A DNA stretch of 64,000 bases from Kiritimatiellota bacterium B12222. Lineage in GTDB: Bacteria > Verrucomicrobiota > Kiritimatiellia > SS1-B-03-39 > UBA6053. This document shows positions 9,442-18,308 of this stretch, piece after piece. The notes under the pieces are model-generated. The model saw only the letters and a list, made by a program, of their open reading frames with translations. It did no database searches and was not told where the DNA came from. Made by a program: the position numbers and the translations under genes. Each line of letters begins with the position of its first letter. The stretch's first letter is position 1. Location: the NCBI GenBank assembly GCA_029719485.1, contig CP120722.1, forward strand, positions 4,278,001 to 4,342,000, in the 5' to 3' direction.

Positions 9442-10299
9442 ATGCGCCTTTCCCCCCTCCTCCTCTACCTCCTACTTCTCCTCCCCCTGCTCCGGGCCTC
9501 CGAACTGCACACCATCACCGACGTCCGCCTCGTCCCCACCGACTGGGCCGACGGCGACTCCTTTCGTGTTCGCTTCCCCGACGGCAACGAACACACCCTC
9601 CGCCTCTATGGCGCAGACTGCTTCGAATGGCACCTCACAGACGACTATGACGTCCGACGACTCCGCACCCAACGCCGCTACTTTGGGATTTCCAGCTTTG
9701 GTACCTCCCCCAGCGAATCCATCCATTTGGCCAAATCTATTGGCGAAGCCGCCGCCCTGCAAACCAGAGCATGGCTCTCACAACCCTTCACCGTGCACAC
9801 CACCTTTGCCGACGGACGGGGCAGCCCCCACTACAAACGCATTTATGCCTTTGTCACCACCTCCGATGGACAAGATTTAGCCACCCTTTTGGTCGAAAAC
9901 GGCCTTGCCCGCGCATACGGCGTCGTGCGCTCTACGCCCACAGGAGAAAGCCACGAAAATTATCGTGAGCAGCTCAAAGATGCTGAACTCATCGCCGCCC
10001 GCAAATCCAAAGGCGCCTGGGCCTATACCGATTGGGATCGCCTTCCACAAGAACGGCAACAACAACGCCAAGAAGAGGAAGAAAACAAGATTGCCCTCGG
10101 AACCCAAATCGCCACCCAATCCGTCAACCCCAACACCGCCTCCCGCGACGAACTCATGCGTATTCCCAACATTGGCGAAGTCACCGCTCTGGCGATTGTA
10201 GAAGGACGACCCTATACCTCCCTCAACGACCTCAACCGCGTCCACGGCATCGGCCCCAAAACCATCGCAAAAATCAGCCCCTGGCTGAATTGGGAGTAA
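9442..10299 (+). CDS. Secreted SNase-like nuclease with helix-hairpin-helix tail
   Basis: A 285-residue protein. It has a leucine-rich signal peptide (about 1-19), then a thermonuclease fold with DGDSFRVRF, RLYGADCFEW and HYKRIYAFV, which carry the Arg, Glu and Arg positions used by staphylococcal nuclease. The C-terminus (about 222-285) is a ComEA-type double HhH DNA-binding domain (NPNTASRDELMRIPNIG and VHGIGPKTIAKI). A coiled, Gln/Glu-rich linker joins them. Probably an extracytoplasmic DNA-degrading enzyme, perhaps for nutrient DNA. Monocistronic and followed by a repeat array. Confidence 0.85.
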   Translation: MRLSPLLLYLLLLLPLLRASELHTITDVRLVPTDWADGDSFRVRFPDGNEHTLRLYGADCFEWHLTDDYDVRRLRTQRRYFGISSFGTSPSESIHLAKSIGEAAALQTRAWLSQPFTVHTTFADGRGSPHYKRIYAFVTTSDGQDLATLLVENGLARAYGVVRSTPTGESHENYREQLKDAELIAARKSKGAWAYTDWDRLPQERQQQRQEEEENKIALGTQIATQSVNPNTASRDELMRIPNIGEVTALAIVEGRPYTSLNDLNRVHGIGPKTIAKISPWLNWE

Positions 10300-10404
10300 T
10301 CCGAAGCTTCAGGTTAACCACAGATTAAAAAGCCAGATCTGTGGACGGGCCTCAATCAAAAAAACCGTAGCCTACAGGCAAAACACATTGCCTCCTGCGA
10401 AAAT

Positions 10405-11052
10405 GAGAGCCAGCCTTACAGGCTTCATTTTTCATTCCTTACAGGTACCAGCCCTGACGGGCTGGCCTCTGGAGAGCCATCCCTTCGGGATTCGACATCT
10501 CTACTCACACCAACCAAAGCAAAGTGCTGAAGGCACGGCTCTCCAAAGCCCAGTCCGCAAGGGCTGGGACAAACCCACCAACCAAAGCAGAGTGCTGAAG
10601 GCACGGCTCTCCAAAGCCCGGTCCGCAAGGGCCGGGACAACTCCACCAACCAAAGCTGAGTGCTGAAGGCACGGCTCTCCAAAGCCCAGTCCGTAAGGGC
10701 TGGGACAAACCCACCAACCAAAGCTGAGTGCTGAAGGCACGGCTCTCCAAAGCCCAGTCCGCAAGGGCTGGGACAAACCCACCAACCAAAGCTGAGTGCT
10801 GAAAGCACGGCTCTCCAAAGCCCAGTCCGCAAGGGCCGGGACAACCCCACCAACCAAAGCTGAGTGCTGAAGGCACGGCTCTCCAAAGCCCAGTCCGCAA
10901 GGGCTGGGACAAACCCACCAACCAAAGCTGAGTGCTGAAAGCACGGCTCTCCAAAGCCCAGTCCGTAAGGGCTGGGACTCTCCAAAGCCCGGTCCGCAAG
11001 GGCCGGGACAACCCCACCAACCAAAGCTGAGTGCTGAAGGCACGGCTCTCAC
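10405..11052. repeat. Hairpin-module array R1 with 68-bp tandem repeat
   Basis: Fills the convergent gap between the nuclease gene and the second recQ. It starts with a GAGAGCC-tagged triloop hairpin (AGCCT-TAC-AGGCT, 10412-10424), then CCAGCCC-TGAC-GGGCTGG, then GGAGAGCC-ATCCC-TTC-GGGAT. Seven tandem units of exactly 68 bp follow (starts 10511, 10579, 10647, 10715, 10783, 10851, 10919), plus a final 99-bp variant with a 31-bp internal duplication. Each unit holds GTGCT-GAA-GGCAC, GGCTCTCCAAAG and CCCAGTCC-GCAA-GGGCTGGG. The minus-strand open frames through it are artefacts of a stop-free repeat. Confidence 0.9.
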
Positions 11053-11061
11053 CCTCCAAAC

Positions 11062-12987
11062 CTATCGGCAATAATCCTCCGCCCCTTTTGCAATCGTCGC
11101 AAAACGATGATGAGACATCGATCCAAAACGGGGATCACGGGTCAGGCGCGCCCGACTGGCCGCCGGCGAACTCAAGCCACACAAAAAACGCGCCACTTGC
11201 CGCGGATGCGCCAAGGCCTGATGCCCTTCGGCACATACTTTCTGAATCGCCTGTATCTCTTTCTGACTCAACGCACGCTCGCTTTGCCCAGGCAAGGGAG
11301 GAATCTCTTCCCTCAGGCAACGATCACAATGACCACAATCGCCCTCCAAGCTCTCTCCAAAATAAGCCAGCACTTGACGTACACTGCACTCCGGTGATTC
11401 CGACAAAGCGACGACCTGTTCAATCCGCTCGATATCCCTGCGCTCCGAATTCAAAAAACGTTGGTAAATCCGCTGTGACAACTCATCTATAGAAGAGGGA
11501 CGCTGCACAAAACGATAGGCCTGACGCAAACCCGCCACCTTCAACAACAACTCCCCCTTCTCTTCGAGATAATTCAACGCCGTGACCAAACGTTTTCGAT
11601 CTTCGCCCATAGACTCCGCGGCTGCCGCCAAATCGATTGTAAACCATGTCCGCCCCTTCTTCGCCTGTGCAAACAGCTTTTTCAAAAACTGCCGACGCTC
11701 CTCATCATATCCGGCAAGCATCTCCACCGACGGCCGTTGGGGTTGAAATTTATATTCATTGTAATGCGGCCCCATGGCACGCAACACCCCATCCAATTCC
11801 AAGTAAGTTAACAAAGTTGAAAGCACCAAATTGCGAATGTCAAATCGGGCGGCCAGATCGTAAACCGACACATCAAATTCATCCGCTTGTGCCATCAGTT
11901 CTGTTAATAAACCCGATACCGCTTCAAGCGTAGGCGTGTCCCCATAGGAAAAGTTTTCCAAGGTCGCGATGTCTTCCGGACACAGAAACAGCTCACAATG
12001 AGAAACCTGGCCATCTCTTCCCGCCCGACCCGTTTCCTGCATGTAATTTTCCAAAGACTGTGGAGGATTATAATGAATCACGGTACGGATATCTGATTTA
12101 TCAATCCCCATCCCAAAAGCTATCGTCGCCACCACAATCGCCTGCTCTCCCCCCATAAACTGATCTTGAATTTCATGTCGCTCCAGCGGATCGAGACCCG
12201 CATGATACGCCCGGGCAGGAAAACCCGCCTTCACCAACTGCGCCGCCACCTGCTCGGCGGTTTTCTGCAGGGTCACATACACAATCGTCGCCCCCCGCGT
12301 CGGAGAGTGCAGTCGCTTCAACAAACGCTCATCCCGCAGTTCCGGCGTGCAGGGCGTCATATGCATCACCAAATTAGGCCGATGAAAACCCGTATTCACA
12401 TAGGCCTGCGGCCCAATATCAAAACTTTCGCAAATATCCGCCGCCACCGACGCTGTGGCCGTCGCCGTCAAAGCCAATACCCGTTCCACCTCAAGCTCCA
12501 CCGCTAAACCAGCTAACTTCATGTAATCCGGCCTAAAATTGTGCCCCCACTCCGAAATACAATGCGCCTCATCAATCACCAGCAAACTCACCCGACTCCG
12601 TCGTAATCGATTCAAAAAACGTTCACTCGAAAATCGCTCGGGCGCCACATACAATAACTTCAACTCCCCCTGCCATAAATCATCCCACACCTTACGAGAT
12701 TCCTCAGCCGACAAACTCGAATCCATCCGCGCGGCCTTCACCCCTTTACCTACCAAAAAATCAATCTGATCCTTCATCAACGCAATCAAAGGCGACACCA
12801 CCACCGTCATCCCCTCCAGCATCAAGGCCGGCAACTGATAACACAAACTCTTTCCCGCCCCCGTGGGGAAAACAGCCAAAGCCGACTCTCCCGCTAAAAT
12901 ACGCTCCACCACCTGCCCTTGTCCCGGACGAAAATCTTCGAAGCCAAACACTTCACGTAAAACATCCTGTTGATTCATGGAATTCAT
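11062..12987 (-). CDS. RecQ family DNA helicase, HRDC-less paralogue
   Basis: A 641-residue RecQ-like 3'-5' helicase. It has FPTGAGKS (Walker A), the DEAH box (VIDEAHCISEWGHNFRPDY), MQETGRAGRD and the zinc-binding CSVRQVLAYF...CGHCDRC segment. The C-terminal about 90 residues do not look like HRDC and end in a Ser/Arg-rich tail. It is clearly paralogous to the RecQ at 7129-9183 but diverged throughout. An internal ATG at 12978 (MNQQDVLREVFGF) is an equally possible start. Divergent from rlmN across 125 bp. Confidence 0.93.
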   Translation of the reverse strand: MNSMNQQDVLREVFGFEDFRPGQGQVVERILAGESALAVFPTGAGKSLCYQLPALMLEGMTVVVSPLIALMKDQIDFLVGKGVKAARMDSSLSAEESRKVWDDLWQGELKLLYVAPERFSSERFLNRLRRSRVSLLVIDEAHCISEWGHNFRPDYMKLAGLAVELEVERVLALTATATASVAADICESFDIGPQAYVNTGFHRPNLVMHMTPCTPELRDERLLKRLHSPTRGATIVYVTLQKTAEQVAAQLVKAGFPARAYHAGLDPLERHEIQDQFMGGEQAIVVATIAFGMGIDKSDIRTVIHYNPPQSLENYMQETGRAGRDGQVSHCELFLCPEDIATLENFSYGDTPTLEAVSGLLTELMAQADEFDVSVYDLAARFDIRNLVLSTLLTYLELDGVLRAMGPHYNEYKFQPQRPSVEMLAGYDEERRQFLKKLFAQAKKGRTWFTIDLAAAAESMGEDRKRLVTALNYLEEKGELLLKVAGLRQAYRFVQRPSSIDELSQRIYQRFLNSERRDIERIEQVVALSESPECSVRQVLAYFGESLEGDCGHCDRCLREEIPPLPGQSERALSQKEIQAIQKVCAEGHQALAHPRQVARFLCGLSSPAASRARLTRDPRFGSMSHHRFATIAKGAEDYCR

Positions 12988-13077
12988 AAAATAAAACTAC
13001 CGAACACGAATTCAAATGTATAGTTTAAAATGCAAAAGATCGTGAGAGATCGCCTCAAGGCCTATCAACAGCGAGGA

Positions 13078-13106
13078 TTGACCCTGCGCGACCCTTCCTA
13101 TATAGA
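13078..13106 (+). promoter_or_regulatory. Promoter of rlmN, leaderless type
   Basis: TTGACC (13078-13083), a 17-base spacer and TATAGA (13101-13106), followed by 6 bases and the ATG at 13113. The clearest example in the window of a promoter that starts transcription at the initiator codon. Confidence 0.65.
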
Positions 13107-13112
13107 AAAGCC

Positions 13113-14252
13113 ATGTCCGACTCCCCCATCAACCTTCTCAATCTCGACCTCCCCGCCCTCACCGAACAGGTAAAGGCTTGGGGGCAACCCGCTTTTCGTG
13201 CCAAACAACTCTACCGTCAGTTGTGGCTCAAACAGGCCGAAAGCTTTGATGAAATGTCAGACCTCCCCGCCGCATTCCGGGAAATGCTCAACGAAAAAGC
13301 CTGCATTTCAACCCTGCGCAACCTGTTGGTACGCCGGGGCGACGGCGGACTCACCCGAAAAGCCGTTTTTGCTCTTCCTGGAAATGAAACCGTCGAGGCC
13401 GTACTCATGGTTTATCCCGGTCGCGCCACCGTGTGTGTGAGCAGTCAGGCCGGTTGCCCCATGGGCTGCACCTTCTGCGCCACCGCCAAACTCGGATTTC
13501 GACAGGACCTCTCCCCAGGCGACATCGCGCATCAAGTACTTTGGGCCCAACGCGAACTGGCCAAAATTCCCACCGACCTCGATGAAAAAGCCCATCGTCA
13601 TAAAGTGTACGGACCCGAGGAAGTGCCCGCCCGCCTTACCAATGTCGTATTCATGGGCATGGGCGAACCCTTTAATAATTACAATAACTGGCGCAAATCC
13701 GTCGACCGCCTGCACGATCCCGCCGGCTTTAATTTTGGCGCTCGGAATTTCACCGTTTCCACCGTAGGACTGGTGCCCGGAATCGTGAAATTAATGAATG
13801 ACCCCATGCAGATCAATCTCGCCATCAGTTTGCACTCTGCCGATGATGCCATTCGCTCCGAAATGATGCCGGTAAACCGTCGCTACCCCATTGCGGATTT
13901 GTTAGATGCCGTCCGCGACTACACCGCCAAAACCAAACGTCGGGTTTCGTTTGAGTACGTGCTGATCGAAGGAAAAAACGACACCAAAGCCGAAGCCGAA
14001 AAGTTGGCCGACGTCCTCATGGAAAAAGGCAAATTCCCCATGCACGTCAATTTAATCCCCCTCAACCCTGTAGAAAACAGTGGCATGACCCGCAGTAACC
14101 GCGATCAGGTCGACGGCTTTCGGAACTACCTGGAAAACCGTGGCATTCCCGCCACCGTGCGCATCCAACGCGGCAAAGACATCGACGCCGCCTGTGGCCA
14201 ACTCGCCGGAGACCTCGCCAAAGAATTGGCAGCCCAATCCCAGCCCTCCTAA
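13113..14252 (+). CDS. rlmN: 23S rRNA (adenine2503-C2)/tRNA methyltransferase RlmN
   Basis: A 379-residue radical-SAM enzyme that methylates C2 of A2503 in 23S rRNA, and of A37 in some tRNAs. The 4Fe-4S cysteines are in GCPMGCTFC (C115, C119, C122). The two catalytic cysteines match positions C108 (VCVSSQ) and C361 (DAACGQLAG), so the enzyme should be active. Substrate-binding blocks VVFMGMGEPFNN and SLHSADD are intact. Monocistronic, and its 3' side is a long hairpin-module array shared with the convergent pro operon. Confidence 0.96.
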   Translation: MSDSPINLLNLDLPALTEQVKAWGQPAFRAKQLYRQLWLKQAESFDEMSDLPAAFREMLNEKACISTLRNLLVRRGDGGLTRKAVFALPGNETVEAVLMVYPGRATVCVSSQAGCPMGCTFCATAKLGFRQDLSPGDIAHQVLWAQRELAKIPTDLDEKAHRHKVYGPEEVPARLTNVVFMGMGEPFNNYNNWRKSVDRLHDPAGFNFGARNFTVSTVGLVPGIVKLMNDPMQINLAISLHSADDAIRSEMMPVNRRYPIADLLDAVRDYTAKTKRRVSFEYVLIEGKNDTKAEAEKLADVLMEKGKFPMHVNLIPLNPVENSGMTRSNRDQVDGFRNYLENRGIPATVRIQRGKDIDAACGQLAGDLAKELAAQSQPS

Positions 14253-14260
14253 CCCACCCC

Positions 14261-15215
14261 GTCCAGTACGGACAGCTCTTCACAGCCCAGTCCGTCAGGA
14301 AAACCAAAGCCCAAGAAGAGTCAGGTACGGACGCCTCTCCATAGCCCGGTCCGCCAGGGCTGGGACAAAACCAAAGCCCAAGAAGAGTCCAGTACGGACG
14401 CCTCTCCATAGCCCAGTCCGCCAGGGCTGGGACAAAACCAAAGCCCATGAAGAGTCCGGTACGGACGCCTCTCCAAAGCCCGGTCCGACAGGGCTGGGAC
14501 AAAACCAAAGCCCATGAAGAGTCCGGTACGGACGCCTCTCCAAAGCCCGGTCCGCCAGGGCTGGGACAAAACCAAAGCCCAAGAAAAGTCCGGTACGGAC
14601 GCCTCTCCATAGCCCAGTCCGCCAGGGCTGGTGTTTGTGGAAAGCAGTATTTCGAGTGCTGTAAGCACGGCTCTCTCACTGCATGGTAAACACGCATCAA
14701 GTCCGGCACCAACACCAGCCAGCAAGAGAGCCGTGCTTTCAGCACTCACTATTCTCTCCTACCCCCATGACCAGCCCTTACGGACTGGCCTACGGAGAAA
14801 CATCCCTTCGGGATTTAAACCACCGCAACTCCCTCAAACCTTTCCCCCCGAAACCTTCATGTCCTTCAATCCCTTCATGGTGAACCTCCTCAACCCTTGA
14901 CCGCACCCCACCCCCAAAGTCCGGTACGGACGCCTCCCCAAAGCCCGGTCCGCCAGGGCTGGTGTTTGTGGAAAGCAGTATTTCGAGTGCTGTAAGCACG
15001 GCTCTCTCACTGCATGGTAAACACGCATCAAGTCCGGCACCAACACCAGCCAGCAAGAGAGCCGTGCTTTCAGCACTCACTATTCTCTCCTACCCCCATG
15101 ACCAGCCCTTACGGACTGGCCTACGGAGAAACATCCCTTCGGGATTCCCCGGACCCGGGCCATCCTGGCCCGGTCTTCCCGCCGCAAGATGCAACAACTC
15201 CACCCCCCATCACCG
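14261..15215. repeat. Hairpin-module array R2 with 67-bp tandem and 331-bp direct repeat
   Basis: Lies between the convergent rlmN and proX genes. Its first half is a 67-bp tandem (GTACGGAC at 14325, 14392, 14459, 14526, 14593) built from GTCCG-GTA-CGGAC, GCCTCTCCAAAG and the CCCGGTCC-GCCA-GGGCTGGG type of hairpin. Its second half contains a composite inverted-repeat element twice, at 14631-14815 and 14962-15146 (331 bp apart, nearly identical). It ends in CCGGGCCA-TCC-TGGCCCGG. No gene is credible here. Confidence 0.9.
14662..14757. repeat. Long inverted repeat within the composite element
   Basis: GAGTGCTGTAAGCACGGCTC-type left arm and AGAGCCGTGCTTTCAGCACTC-type right arm, about 23 bp each with one mismatch, separated by about 50 bp. 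Each arm contains its own triloop hairpin, so both local and long-range folding are possible. The same arrangement recurs near 14993-15088, 20142-20245, 25078-25180 and 25456-25560. Confidence 0.7.
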
Positions 15216-15222
15216 CTAGACC

Positions 15223-15257
15223 AAAAAAAATCCCCGACACTTCAGCGGGGATTTTTT
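15223..15257. terminator. Bidirectional rho-independent terminator after proX
   Basis: AAAAAATCCCCG, a 9-base loop and CGGGGATTTTTT form a 12-bp stem with A-tract and T-tract on the two sides. It lies 24 bp beyond the proX stop and ends the minus-strand pro operon. The A/T symmetry would also stop plus-strand transcription leaving the repeat array. Confidence 0.85.
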
Positions 15258-15280
15258 AATGATCAAAGCCATTATAACCT

Positions 15281-16186
15281 CTATGGAGCCTCCACTTGAG
15301 GAAGCCAAGCGTCAATCACCTCAGGATTGTCATTCATCCACTGACGAGCCACCATTTCCACATCTCCATCCGATTCTTGAACCGCAAGCATCAGATCCGA
15401 AAGCTGCGCATCCGTAAAATACATGTTACTCAGGAAAGTCGCCAACTCAGGATTCTCGCTTTGCAACCCGCTGCGACCCAAAATTTTGATGTCGTCTTTT
15501 TCCCAGATCACTTTGTCATCCGCTTGTTCCAGAAATTTCAAGTCCCAGCGACCAAACATCCAATGTGGTTTCCAAGCCGTCACCACGATCCATTCATTTT
15601 TATCTATGGCATTCTTTAACGCAGCCGTCATCGCCGGTCCACTGGATGCAAGCAACTCTATGTCCAAGTCATAATTAGGAATCAAATCGTTTTCAGTCTT
15701 CACCATCATTCCAGCACCCGCGTCTACTCCGGTGATTTTGCCGTCGAATTTATCTTCATTGCCCTTCAACTCTTCAAGGCTGTCGATCGTTACATAACTG
15801 GGAACCGCCAATCCGGTTTCGGCACCTTCGTACACCGATCCGAGGTCGACCAATTGTCCCTCAAATTTCACGAGGTAATCCCCATGCAAGGAAGGCCAGC
15901 ACTCCATATATGCATCATGGCTGCCTTGAGCCACCGCCGTGTATGCAGGGCCGACATCCGCAGAGGTGATCTCCACATCATAACCCAACTTCTCCTCCAA
16001 TACAACTTTGGCAAGATGGGTATAAGCAACCCCCTCCGCCCAATTGACATAGGCAAGCTTCGCCGTTTTTCCCGTGGGCGCCTCCGCAGCACACCCCGTT
16101 AGCGTTACCAGAAAAAACCCGATGGCGCAGACGGATAAAATCAAGGCGGTCAATGCATGTCTTCGTGTGTTTTGTTTATTTTTCAT
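15281..16186 (-). CDS. proX: Glycine betaine/proline ABC transporter, substrate-binding lipoprotein
   Basis: A 301-residue OpuAC-family periplasmic binding protein. It has a signal peptide with lipobox LTGC (Cys about 32), so it is anchored as a lipoprotein. The family motif VNWAEGVAYTHLAKVVLEE and the Trp/Tyr-rich stretches (AYMECWPSLHGDY, AWKPHWMFGRWDLKFLE) supply the aromatic cage for a quaternary amine. Last gene of a porin-ProV-ProW-ProX operon, with a 14-bp gap after proW. Role: osmoprotectant uptake. Confidence 0.92.
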   Translation of the reverse strand: MKNKQNTRRHALTALILSVCAIGFFLVTLTGCAAEAPTGKTAKLAYVNWAEGVAYTHLAKVVLEEKLGYDVEITSADVGPAYTAVAQGSHDAYMECWPSLHGDYLVKFEGQLVDLGSVYEGAETGLAVPSYVTIDSLEELKGNEDKFDGKITGVDAGAGMMVKTENDLIPNYDLDIELLASSGPAMTAALKNAIDKNEWIVVTAWKPHWMFGRWDLKFLEQADDKVIWEKDDIKILGRSGLQSENPELATFLSNMYFTDAQLSDLMLAVQESDGDVEMVARQWMNDNPEVIDAWLPQVEAP

Positions 16187-16200
16187 AAGAATAGGTTTGG

Positions 16201-17046
16201 TTAGTGTTTTTTAGAGTTTTCGTTTTTACGGGATCCACCCAGCTCCTGGGTCACCCGATCGAGAAAGATGGCGAGAATCACAATGCAAATCCCGGCTTCA
16301 AACCCGAGATCAATTTTCATTTGGGTAATCCCCTTGAGCACTTCATTGCCCAATCCCCCGGCACCAATCATGCCACAGATCACCACCATGGAGAGCGCGA
16401 GCATAATGGTTTGATTTACCCCGGCCATTATCGTGGGCAACGCCACCGGCAACTCCGCTTTGAACAACAATTGCTTCGGATTTGATCCAAAGGAAATCGC
16501 AGCATCACGAATATCATGGGGAACTTGCCGAATTCCCAAACTGGTAAAACGCACACAGGGAGGAAGCGAAAAGATCAAGGTCGCGATCACCCCCGGCACC
16601 GCCCCCAACTGAAAGAACAACACCGCCGGAATCAAATACACAAAGGCTGGTAAGGTCTGCATAAAATCTAATGCCGGACGGGCAATGCGATTCACCGTAT
16701 CATTTTTGGCAGACCAAATTCCCAAAGGAATGCCGATGAGCAGCGAAATAAATACCGCGGTAATCACCAATGCCAACGTATCCATGGTCGGATCCCAAAA
16801 TCCAAGATTATGAATCAATAAAAATCCGATCAGCGTAAACCCCGCTACCGCTTTACCGCTTACCCGCCATGCAAGTGCCGTGAACAGCAGGATCATTACC
16901 AGGGCGGGAGGTCCCTGCAATACCCAAACCAAAGAAGATAAAATCGCTTCAACACCAGTAACAATCCCGTCAAATATGATGCCCCAGTGATCCCTCATCC
17001 AATCAATGATGCCTTCAAATCCTTTTCCAATTTCAATTTTATCCAT
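16201..17046 (-). CDS. proW: Glycine betaine/proline ABC transporter permease
   Basis: A 281-residue ProW/OpuAB permease with a periplasmic N-terminal segment and about six membrane helices. The binding-protein-dependent transport signature with the EAA loop is visible (FGSNPKQLLFKAELPVALPTIMAGVNQ), preceded by LDFMQTLPAFVYLIPAVLFF typical of this family. Its start overlaps the proV stop by 8 bp, so translation is coupled. Partner of the ATPase and binding protein on either side. Confidence 0.95.
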   Translation of the reverse strand: MDKIEIGKGFEGIIDWMRDHWGIIFDGIVTGVEAILSSLVWVLQGPPALVMILLFTALAWRVSGKAVAGFTLIGFLLIHNLGFWDPTMDTLALVITAVFISLLIGIPLGIWSAKNDTVNRIARPALDFMQTLPAFVYLIPAVLFFQLGAVPGVIATLIFSLPPCVRFTSLGIRQVPHDIRDAAISFGSNPKQLLFKAELPVALPTIMAGVNQTIMLALSMVVICGMIGAGGLGNEVLKGITQMKIDLGFEAGICIVILAIFLDRVTQELGGSRKNENSKKH

Positions 17047-18301
17047 GATTAATTTCCTCCAGATCCACTTTTTGACTTTCGGAGAGCAGTCGCTCTAAAG
17101 GAACGGTTGAAGTGTCTTCATGATCTTCCCCCACAACTTCAGCCAACACGGTCGCCCGATCCACAATCCCCTTCAAACGGCATTGATCGTCGAGAATCGA
17201 AATCGGATATTTTGCAGTCATCGCGCGTGATAACAAATCGGCAACCGGAGTATCCGGGTCAGCAGCATAAAGCTCTGTGTACAAAACGGCACGCACATCC
17301 CGAATGCCTTTTTTTTCTAACGCCACGGCATCCTCAATCATCAACAACCCTTGAAACTTGCGATCGGCATCCACCACATAAATACTCGAACTGCCCGCCT
17401 TTTCCATTGCGCGCACCGCCACGTGAGGTCCGTCTTTCGGAATCGTAATGGTCTGGGGTTTCCGCATAATGGAAGCAGCACTCATCACTTTGGACTTGTC
17501 CACGTTTTGCACAAAGGCGCGAACATACTCATCTGCAGGATCGGTCAGAATATCTTCAGGTGTACCGATTTGTTTGACTTCCCCATCCTTCATAATCGCA
17601 ATGCGGTCACCAATTTTTAAGGCCTCATCCAAATCATGAGTGATAAACACAATGGTCTTACGCATGCTCGCCTGAAGTTCGAGTAACTCGTCTTGCATAT
17701 TGGCGCGAATCAAAGGATCCAAGGCACTAAAGGCCTCGTCCATCAACAAAATTTCAGGGTCACTGGCCAATGCCCGAGCCAACCCTACCCGTTGTTGCAT
17801 TCCGCCACTCAATTCACCAGGGAACTGATCTTCATATCCTTTGAGCCCCACCAACTCTAGAGCAGACAGCGCTTTCGCCCGCCGGGTTTCCACATCCACA
17901 CCCGCAACTTCCAAACCATATTCCACATTGCGCACAATGCTCCGGTGAGGCAATAAACCAAAGTGTTGAAAAACCATCGACATGGTTTTACGTCGGCATT
18001 CCAACAAAGAAGCTGGATTCATTTTCATTACATCTTTCCCATCAATTTCGATCACCCCCCGAGTGGGTTCAATCAATCGATTCAAACAACGAATCACCGT
18101 GGACTTTCCACTTCCGGAAAGCCCCATCACCACAAATACCTCGCCTTTTTCTACTTCGAACGAAGCATTATTAATCCCCACAGTGCAACCCGTTTTTTCC
18201 AGGATTGCTGATTTAGACAGACCCTTTTCCAACAAAGGAAATACCCGTTTGGGATCCGGCCCGAAAATTTTGTAAAGTCCTTTAATTTTTATAAATGACA
18301 T
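17039..18301 (-). CDS. proV: Glycine betaine/proline ABC transporter ATPase with CBS domains
   Basis: A 420-residue ATPase. The start at 18301 (MSFIKIKGLYKIFG) matches the family N-terminus; an upstream start 26 codons earlier would overlap the porin gene and is rejected. It has Walker A GLSGSGKST, signature LSGGMQQRVGLARAL, Walker B ILLMDEAFSALDP and H-loop FITHDLDEA. The C-terminal about 140 residues form a tandem CBS module, the part that senses ionic strength in OpuA-type systems, so osmotic gating is likely. Confidence 0.95.
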   Translation of the reverse strand: MSFIKIKGLYKIFGPDPKRVFPLLEKGLSKSAILEKTGCTVGINNASFEVEKGEVFVVMGLSGSGKSTVIRCLNRLIEPTRGVIEIDGKDVMKMNPASLLECRRKTMSMVFQHFGLLPHRSIVRNVEYGLEVAGVDVETRRAKALSALELVGLKGYEDQFPGELSGGMQQRVGLARALASDPEILLMDEAFSALDPLIRANMQDELLELQASMRKTIVFITHDLDEALKIGDRIAIMKDGEVKQIGTPEDILTDPADEYVRAFVQNVDKSKVMSAASIMRKPQTITIPKDGPHVAVRAMEKAGSSSIYVVDADRKFQGLLMIEDAVALEKKGIRDVRAVLYTELYAADPDTPVADLLSRAMTAKYPISILDDQCRLKGIVDRATVLAEVVGEDHEDTSTVPLERLLSESQKVDLEEINHG

Positions 18302-18308
18302 AATTTTA

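Noticed and set aside
10405-11052. CRISPR array
   Set aside because: Repeats are contiguous with no unique spacers of constant length, and no cas genes are nearby.
10425-11071. Three overlapping minus-strand ORFs of about 180-200 codons
   Set aside because: They are read-through of a stop-free 68-bp tandem repeat, cycling through frames with the same peptides; no start signals or codon structure.
13030-13190. Short ORF starting MQKIVRDRLKAYQQRG ahead of rlmN
   Set aside because: It overlaps the rlmN promoter and start out of frame, has no ribosome-binding site and becomes Pro/Ser-rich shadow sequence after the rlmN ATG.
14062-15259. Several ORFs of 60-227 codons on both strands between rlmN and proX
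   Set aside because: They follow the hairpin repeats and one runs into the antisense of rlmN; the same peptides recur at 19910-20470 and 24780-25640 simply because the DNA repeats.
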